NCBI GenBank assembly: GCA_025774845.1
Contig: JALGZP010000043.1
Span: 1 to 37,458, forward strand
Length of the DNA: 37,458 nt
Direction of reading: 5' to 3'
Source of the DNA: a bacterium
Lineage (GTDB): Bacteria > Arandabacterota > Arandabacteria > Arandabacterales > Arandabacteraceae
The notes under the pieces are model-generated. The model did not search any database, was not told the DNA's origin, and worked only from the letters and a program-made list of their open reading frames with translations. Made by a program: the position numbers and the translations under genes. The number at the start of each line of letters is the position of its first letter. Positions within the stretch are counted from its first letter, which is position 1. Below are positions 34,183 through 37,458 of this stretch, piece by piece.

Positions 34183-34188
34183 CCCCCC
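34183..34188 (-). promoter_or_regulatory. ribosome binding site that decides the btuB start
   Basis: GGGGGG on the minus strand, five bases before the GTG at 34177. The alternative GTG at 34210 lacks such a site. Confidence 0.6.
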
Positions 34189-34229
34189 GCTCGGTAAACG
34201 ATTTCACCACGGAGACTCTTGCGACCTAC

Positions 34230-34263
34230 AAAAAACCCGATCTTCACAGAATAAGAGATCGGG
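34230..34263 (-). terminator. intrinsic terminator: expression platform of the cobalamin riboswitch
   Basis: On the minus strand an 8-bp perfect stem (CCCGATCT / AGATCGGG, 12-base loop) is followed directly by TTTTTT. It lies between the riboswitch aptamer and the btuB start codon, so B12 binding would favour premature termination. Confidence 0.85.
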
Positions 34264-34299
34264 CCGCCCATCTCTTTGGCCACGAAGAGTTCCATGGGC

Positions 34300-34440
34300 C
34301 CTTCCCGGCAGGTCTCCTGACTTATGGCTCAGCCGCTCACCCTCGCCTTCCAGGTGGGGCCACCCGTGGCTATCTGAGGTTGAGCTCACCAATCACAGTG
34401 GCGGGACCGCGGAGGAATCGCACCTCACTTCCCTTTTCAG
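34300..34440 (-). ncRNA. cobalamin (B12) riboswitch
   Basis: The minus strand shows the aptamer consensus in order: AAAAGGGAAG, GAGGTGCGATTCCTCCGC, GTCCCGCCACTGT, then ATAGCCA, and the closing B12-box AGTCAGGAGACCTGCC (34307-34322). It controls the BtuB/propeller operon through the terminator at 34230-34263. Confidence 0.95.
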
Positions 34441-34484
34441 TCCCTACGGACACCGAGAAAGAGTATTCAGTTTTCTTGTCAACA

Positions 34485-34513
34485 AATCTATCAGGCTATC
34501 GCGCGGGTGTCAA
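34485..34513 (-). promoter_or_regulatory. promoter of the B12-controlled operon
   Basis: Minus strand: -35 TTGACA (34508-34513), 17-bp spacer, -10 TAGATT (34485-34490). Transcription would start near 34478 and run through the riboswitch. A second TTGACA lies at 34477-34482 without a matching -10. Confidence 0.6.
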
Positions 34514-34522
34514 CACAATTGC

Positions 34523-34597
34523 ATAATTCGGTACCAGTCACCAAATTACACGGTCGTGAATTTGTTGGTTTGAATTTGTAAGCTGGTACGGAATTAT
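34523..34597. repeat. 75-bp AT-rich imperfect inverted repeat
   Basis: Outer arms ATAATTCGGTACCAG (34523-34537) and CTGGTACGGAATTAT (34583-34597) pair with one mismatch. Inner CAAATT / AATTTG arms continue the stem after symmetrical four-base gaps. It lies between the B12-operon promoter and the end of the DUF4136-type gene, has no T-run, and shows no clear target-site duplication. Confidence 0.6.
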
Positions 34598-34610
34598 CTG
34601 CCCGGCAGCG

Positions 34611-35138
34611 CTATTCCGGAGGAAACTCCTCGAAGAGCTCGGTTACGGCTTCGAGAATCCTTGCCTCCATATCCCTTGGATTGTAGACCGCACCCACCGC
34701 CGTACCACGCCAGATGAGCTGCTTCACATCCGCATCGACCAGATCCAGTAGCAGAGTGCCTTCCTTGTACCTGTGGACATCGACGTGTCTTCCGACCCAC
34801 CGGCCTCTTGGACCGTAGCGGTAGCCGTGTGTGGTGACATCGACCTTGTTCTTGGATCCAATGTGATATGCAACGAGCAGGTCGGGCTTGCCCGCCGTTA
34901 CCCGCTCGTAACCCTTGACCGCAAGCTCGGCCTCAACAGCACCTCGAAGTCGCTTGTCAAAAAGCGTGGCATCGAAAGCTCGCCTCGGCGGGACTTTGGA
35001 TTTCTGCTTTATCCAGTCAAAGGTCTTGTATTGGGTGAAGTCGGTATCCTGATCATAGTCGGTGGTGACCGACATTGTTGCACAACCGTATGTGCCGCTC
35101 AGCATGAGCAGCACCAAAACCAGTGCCGGGTATTTCAT
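34611..35138 (-). CDS. DUF4136-type lipoprotein
   Basis: 175 aa from the ATG at 35138; GGAGGGAGGGA lies upstream, and an in-frame ATG at 35219 has no ribosome binding site. The signal peptide ends in lipobox GTYGC. The mature protein matches the DUF4136 pattern: TDYDQDTDFTQYKTFDWI at the start, then RLRGAVEAELAVKGYERV, DLLVAYH, a Gly/Tyr/Arg-rich loop (YRYGPRGRW), GTLLLDLVDADVKQLIWRGTA and a C-terminal helix (EARILEAVTELFEEFPPE). This family consists of small periplasmic lipoproteins of unknown function. It stands alone, divergent from the gingipain-type gene. Confidence 0.88.
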   Translation of the reverse strand: MKYPALVLVLLMLSGTYGCATMSVTTDYDQDTDFTQYKTFDWIKQKSKVPPRRAFDATLFDKRLRGAVEAELAVKGYERVTAGKPDLLVAYHIGSKNKVDVTTHGYRYGPRGRWVGRHVDVHRYKEGTLLLDLVDADVKQLIWRGTAVGAVYNPRDMEARILEAVTELFEEFPPE

Positions 35139-35241
35139 TGGACGTCCCTCCCTCCACGCCGGATGTTCGCATATGGCAAACTGGTTGGCAAACCAAAACC
35201 ATATTGCCTGTTTGCTCATGCCCTGAGGACCCGGTGCAGTC

Positions 35242-35270
35242 TTGGCAGGAGGCCAAAAGTGTGGTAAAAT
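35242..35270 (+). promoter_or_regulatory. promoter of the gingipain-family gene
   Basis: -35 TTGGCA (35242-35247), 17-bp spacer, -10 TAAAAT (35265-35270), about 85 bp before the start codon. Confidence 0.6.
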
Positions 35271-35356
35271 AGGGGGTGGAACACCAGCGGTAAGGACGGA
35301 GCCTACCCTTATAGCTGTCCCCTGTTAAAGCAGGCCGGGCCACAGGAGGTAGTGAC

Positions 35357-37458
35357 ATGCACTCACGCTTAGCGGGCCGTTGGCAGACGACCGGTATCAC
35401 GTTCTGGATGCTAGTACTTGCCCTGACCATTTTGATAGCGCTTCCATGTATTTCGTTGGGTAGGAGTCTTCAGGCACAGGTGAAAAGTCAGACAGACGGT
35501 GCTGTTATCGAGACACGCGTCGCTCTTTCCTTCTCGCAGGACGGTCTGAGCTTCAGTAGTGTTGATGGTTACGATGCGGTGCATCTTGAGGATGCCTCCT
35601 ACCTTGCCGAAGCAGGCAAGCCCAGGTTACCGGCAGCCACTATGTGGGTCGCGCTCCCTGCCGGAATGACCGTAACCGGCGTCCGCGTGATCGACGTCGC
35701 GACGGAGGAGATTCCCGGTCGTTTTCTTGTCGCGCCAGCCCAGCTCCCGCGGCCCATGACATCAGCCATACCCTATGACGCGACGCTGAAACCTGATGCC
35801 GCTTTGTATGCATCGTGCACACCATACCCCGTTGAGCGAGTTGAGTTTCTGCGCCAGGCCGACCTTGCAGGTCAGAACATCGCGGCATTTCATGTGCGCC
35901 CCGTTCGCTACGTCCCCTCGGAGGGCAGGCTCACGCTTGCTACGCGTATTGAGATGGTGATCGAGGGAACAGAGGGAAGGCAGTGTGGTGATTATCTGCC
36001 TCGAAACCTCCGGAGCGACTCTCGGGTGACATACGAGCAGCGACTCAAGACAATGGTCGTCAATCCCGAGGACGTCGAGCTCCGGACTGTCTTTGGGCCA
36101 CAACCGATGGGAGTCGATCCGGATCAGTATGATTATGTGATCATAACGTCTGAGGCTCTGAAGCCCGGGCTTGAGGAACTTGCCGACTGGAGAACGCGGC
36201 AGGGGCGACGGGCAACCATCGTGACCACCGAGTGGATCTACACCAGCGGAGGCTACACCGGTACCGATATTGAGATGATCAGAGCGTTCGTGGCCGATGC
36301 CCACGCCAACTGGGGCGCTACCGATTTCCTGCTCGGAGGAGAGTCCGACATCATCCCCTACCATATCCGGACGATCACGGTCCCGGAATACTGGACCGAT
36401 GACATTGCGAACGACACCTACTACGGCGATTACGATGACGACTGGATACTTGAAGTCAACATCGGCAGGATATCTGTACCATCTGCTTCAGCGGCCAGGA
36501 AATTCAAAAACAGGGTACTGATATATGAGAGAACTCCACCGCTGACCGGTTATGCGAAGACGGCCCTTCTTCTCGGTTTTGATACTCAAGCATGCAACGA
36601 TCTTGATGGCGAGACCTTCCAGGAGGACTATATCCGCACGCCGTTTATTCCGGGAACGTGGAGTATTGACACCGAGTACGACAGCGAGCCGGGTACCCAC
36701 AGGGGTGACGTGATCGCTTACCTCAACCAGGGTTATCACCTTGTGAACCACTATGACCACTGCAACACAACCGTTATGGCTATGGGCTGGAACTGCCACA
36801 CCGAGGACATAACCTCAGCTGACATGGATGCTCTCACTAATGGCGATCGGCGGAGTATCCTCTTCCCTATCGGCTGCTTTCCTGCCGATTTCCGCACGTT
36901 CAAGTGTATCGGTGAGGCTGCAACCACCAATCGATTCGGCGGGAGCATTGCCTTCATAGGCAATACCTGCTACGGGTGGGGAGGCCCTATGGGAGATATG
37001 GCCCACTATACATGTGCTCAGAACGAAAACTTCTACCGGAACCTCTTCGATCTGGGTATGACATCTCTGGGGGATAACTTCTCGCTGGCGAAGAACGACC
37101 AGTATGACCCTTATGATCCTTACAACCTCAATATGTATTGCTTCACGGAACTTCATCTCCTCGGGGATCCGGCACTCACTGTCTGGACGGATGATCCCGA
37201 CAGTCTTGTTGTTACCCACCAAGAGGGCCTCTTGCCCGGAAATCCGGTCACATTCCCCGTCGATGTGTATGGCGGCGGAGGACCAGTCGACGGCGCGACG
37301 GTCTGTCTGTATAAGGACGATGACGTCTATGAAGTGGGAGTGACCTCAGGAGGAATAGCATCGTTCGGATTTACTCCTGCAACCGAGGGAACGCTCCTCG
37401 TAACTGTCTGTCATCAGAACTGCATACCGTATGAGGGCTTTGCCGTCGTGAGTGCCAG
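35357..37458 (+). CDS. gingipain-family (C25) cysteine protease, 3' end outside the window
   Basis: At least 700 codons, open to the right edge. The ATG follows AGGAGGT (35344-35350) by six bases. A hydrophobic segment (about residues 15-32) is the signal peptide. Residues about 45-225 are a propeptide-like region as in gingipains. The catalytic domain follows: DYVIITSEALKPGLEELADWR, ADAHANWGATDFLLGGESDIIPY, a candidate catalytic His465 (LVNHYDH) and Cys507 (PIGCFPADF), GGSIAFIGNT and ELHLLGDPAL, then an Ig-like domain (NPVTFPVDVYGGGGPVDGATV). Family members are secreted, usually self-processing, cysteine proteases. The C-terminal domain, which could be FlgD/T9SS-type, is not in view. Confidence 0.88.
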   Translation, partial: MHSRLAGRWQTTGITFWMLVLALTILIALPCISLGRSLQAQVKSQTDGAVIETRVALSFSQDGLSFSSVDGYDAVHLEDASYLAEAGKPRLPAATMWVALPAGMTVTGVRVIDVATEEIPGRFLVAPAQLPRPMTSAIPYDATLKPDAALYASCTPYPVERVEFLRQADLAGQNIAAFHVRPVRYVPSEGRLTLATRIEMVIEGTEGRQCGDYLPRNLRSDSRVTYEQRLKTMVVNPEDVELRTVFGPQPMGVDPDQYDYVIITSEALKPGLEELADWRTRQGRRATIVTTEWIYTSGGYTGTDIEMIRAFVADAHANWGATDFLLGGESDIIPYHIRTITVPEYWTDDIANDTYYGDYDDDWILEVNIGRISVPSASAARKFKNRVLIYERTPPLTGYAKTALLLGFDTQACNDLDGETFQEDYIRTPFIPGTWSIDTEYDSEPGTHRGDVIAYLNQGYHLVNHYDHCNTTVMAMGWNCHTEDITSADMDALTNGDRRSILFPIGCFPADFRTFKCIGEAATTNRFGGSIAFIGNTCYGWGGPMGDMAHYTCAQNENFYRNLFDLGMTSLGDNFSLAKNDQYDPYDPYNLNMYCFTELHLLGDPALTVWTDDPDSLVVTHQEGLLPGNPVTFPVDVYGGGGPVDGATVCLYKDDDVYEVGVTSGGIASFGFTPATEGTLLVTVCHQNCIPYEGFAVVSA

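Overview
The window looks like chromosomal DNA of a moderately GC-rich, Gram-negative bacterium of the FCB type (Bacteroidetes/Fibrobacteres relatives), probably an uncultured lineage such as Krumholzibacteriota, Eisenbacteria or a neighbour. This is an inference from several things: four large exported proteins ending in the same FlgD/T9SS-type C-terminal domain (NPF, then GRLVRTL, then W-G-D-G, then GVYF, then KVVLLK), many lipoproteins, a gingipain-family (C25) protease, a TonB-dependent receptor and a TolC protein. No tRNA, rRNA, CRISPR array, prophage or insertion sequence was seen. Nearly every strong gene has an AGGAGG-like ribosome binding site, which was used to correct starts.

Layout. 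209-5625: an exported M28 peptidase with a seven-bladed propeller nested in its catalytic domain, an exported ankyrin/metallo-beta-lactamase fusion, and a membrane-anchored SGNH hydrolase. 5704-7496: a compact sulfur-relay operon of a TusA protein, a DsrE protein and a cysteine-desulfurase homologue whose PLP-binding lysine is replaced by aspartate. 7583-9062 (minus): a YHS-domain lipoprotein and a two-domain protein with a Cys-rich C-terminus. 9230-10001: two small cupins. 10135-13809 (minus): a giant exported HEXXH metalloprotease, separated by overlapping divergent promoters from lipoproteins at 14171 and 15048 (the latter an FnIII plus six-NHL-repeat propeller).

16523-23259 is one tightly packed efflux operon: TetR regulator with its own palindromic operator, TolC-like channel, HlyD/YbhG-like adaptor, two ABC ATPases and two ABC-2 permeases. 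It resembles the E. coli cecR-ybhGFSR cluster, with a tolC gene added and ybhF split in two. 23287-26087 (minus) holds a second M28 peptidase with a Cys-containing insertion, an ArsN2-like GNAT acetyltransferase with a C-terminal Cys-Cys, and a MarR regulator with a pair of cysteines. The MarR promoter carries a 19-bp palindrome, and a related site lies upstream of the GNAT gene, so this looks like a self-regulated stress or metalloid/toxin module.

26147-30435 (minus) holds exported proteins: a HEWEH metalloprotease, a choice-of-anchor/cleaved-adhesin-type protein, a small lipoprotein and a small outer-membrane barrel. 30584-34513 (minus) is a complete B12-controlled uptake unit: promoter, cobalamin riboswitch, intrinsic terminator as expression platform, a BtuB-like receptor, and a YncE-type propeller that recalls BtuG of Bacteroides but ends in an FlgD/T9SS-type domain. 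The window ends with a DUF4136-type lipoprotein (minus) and the 5' part of a gingipain-family protease that runs off the right edge.

The observations I rate highest are the lysine-less desulfurase in the sulfur-relay operon, the B12 riboswitch-BtuB-BtuG-like unit, and the Cys-pair MarR/GNAT module with two matching operators.
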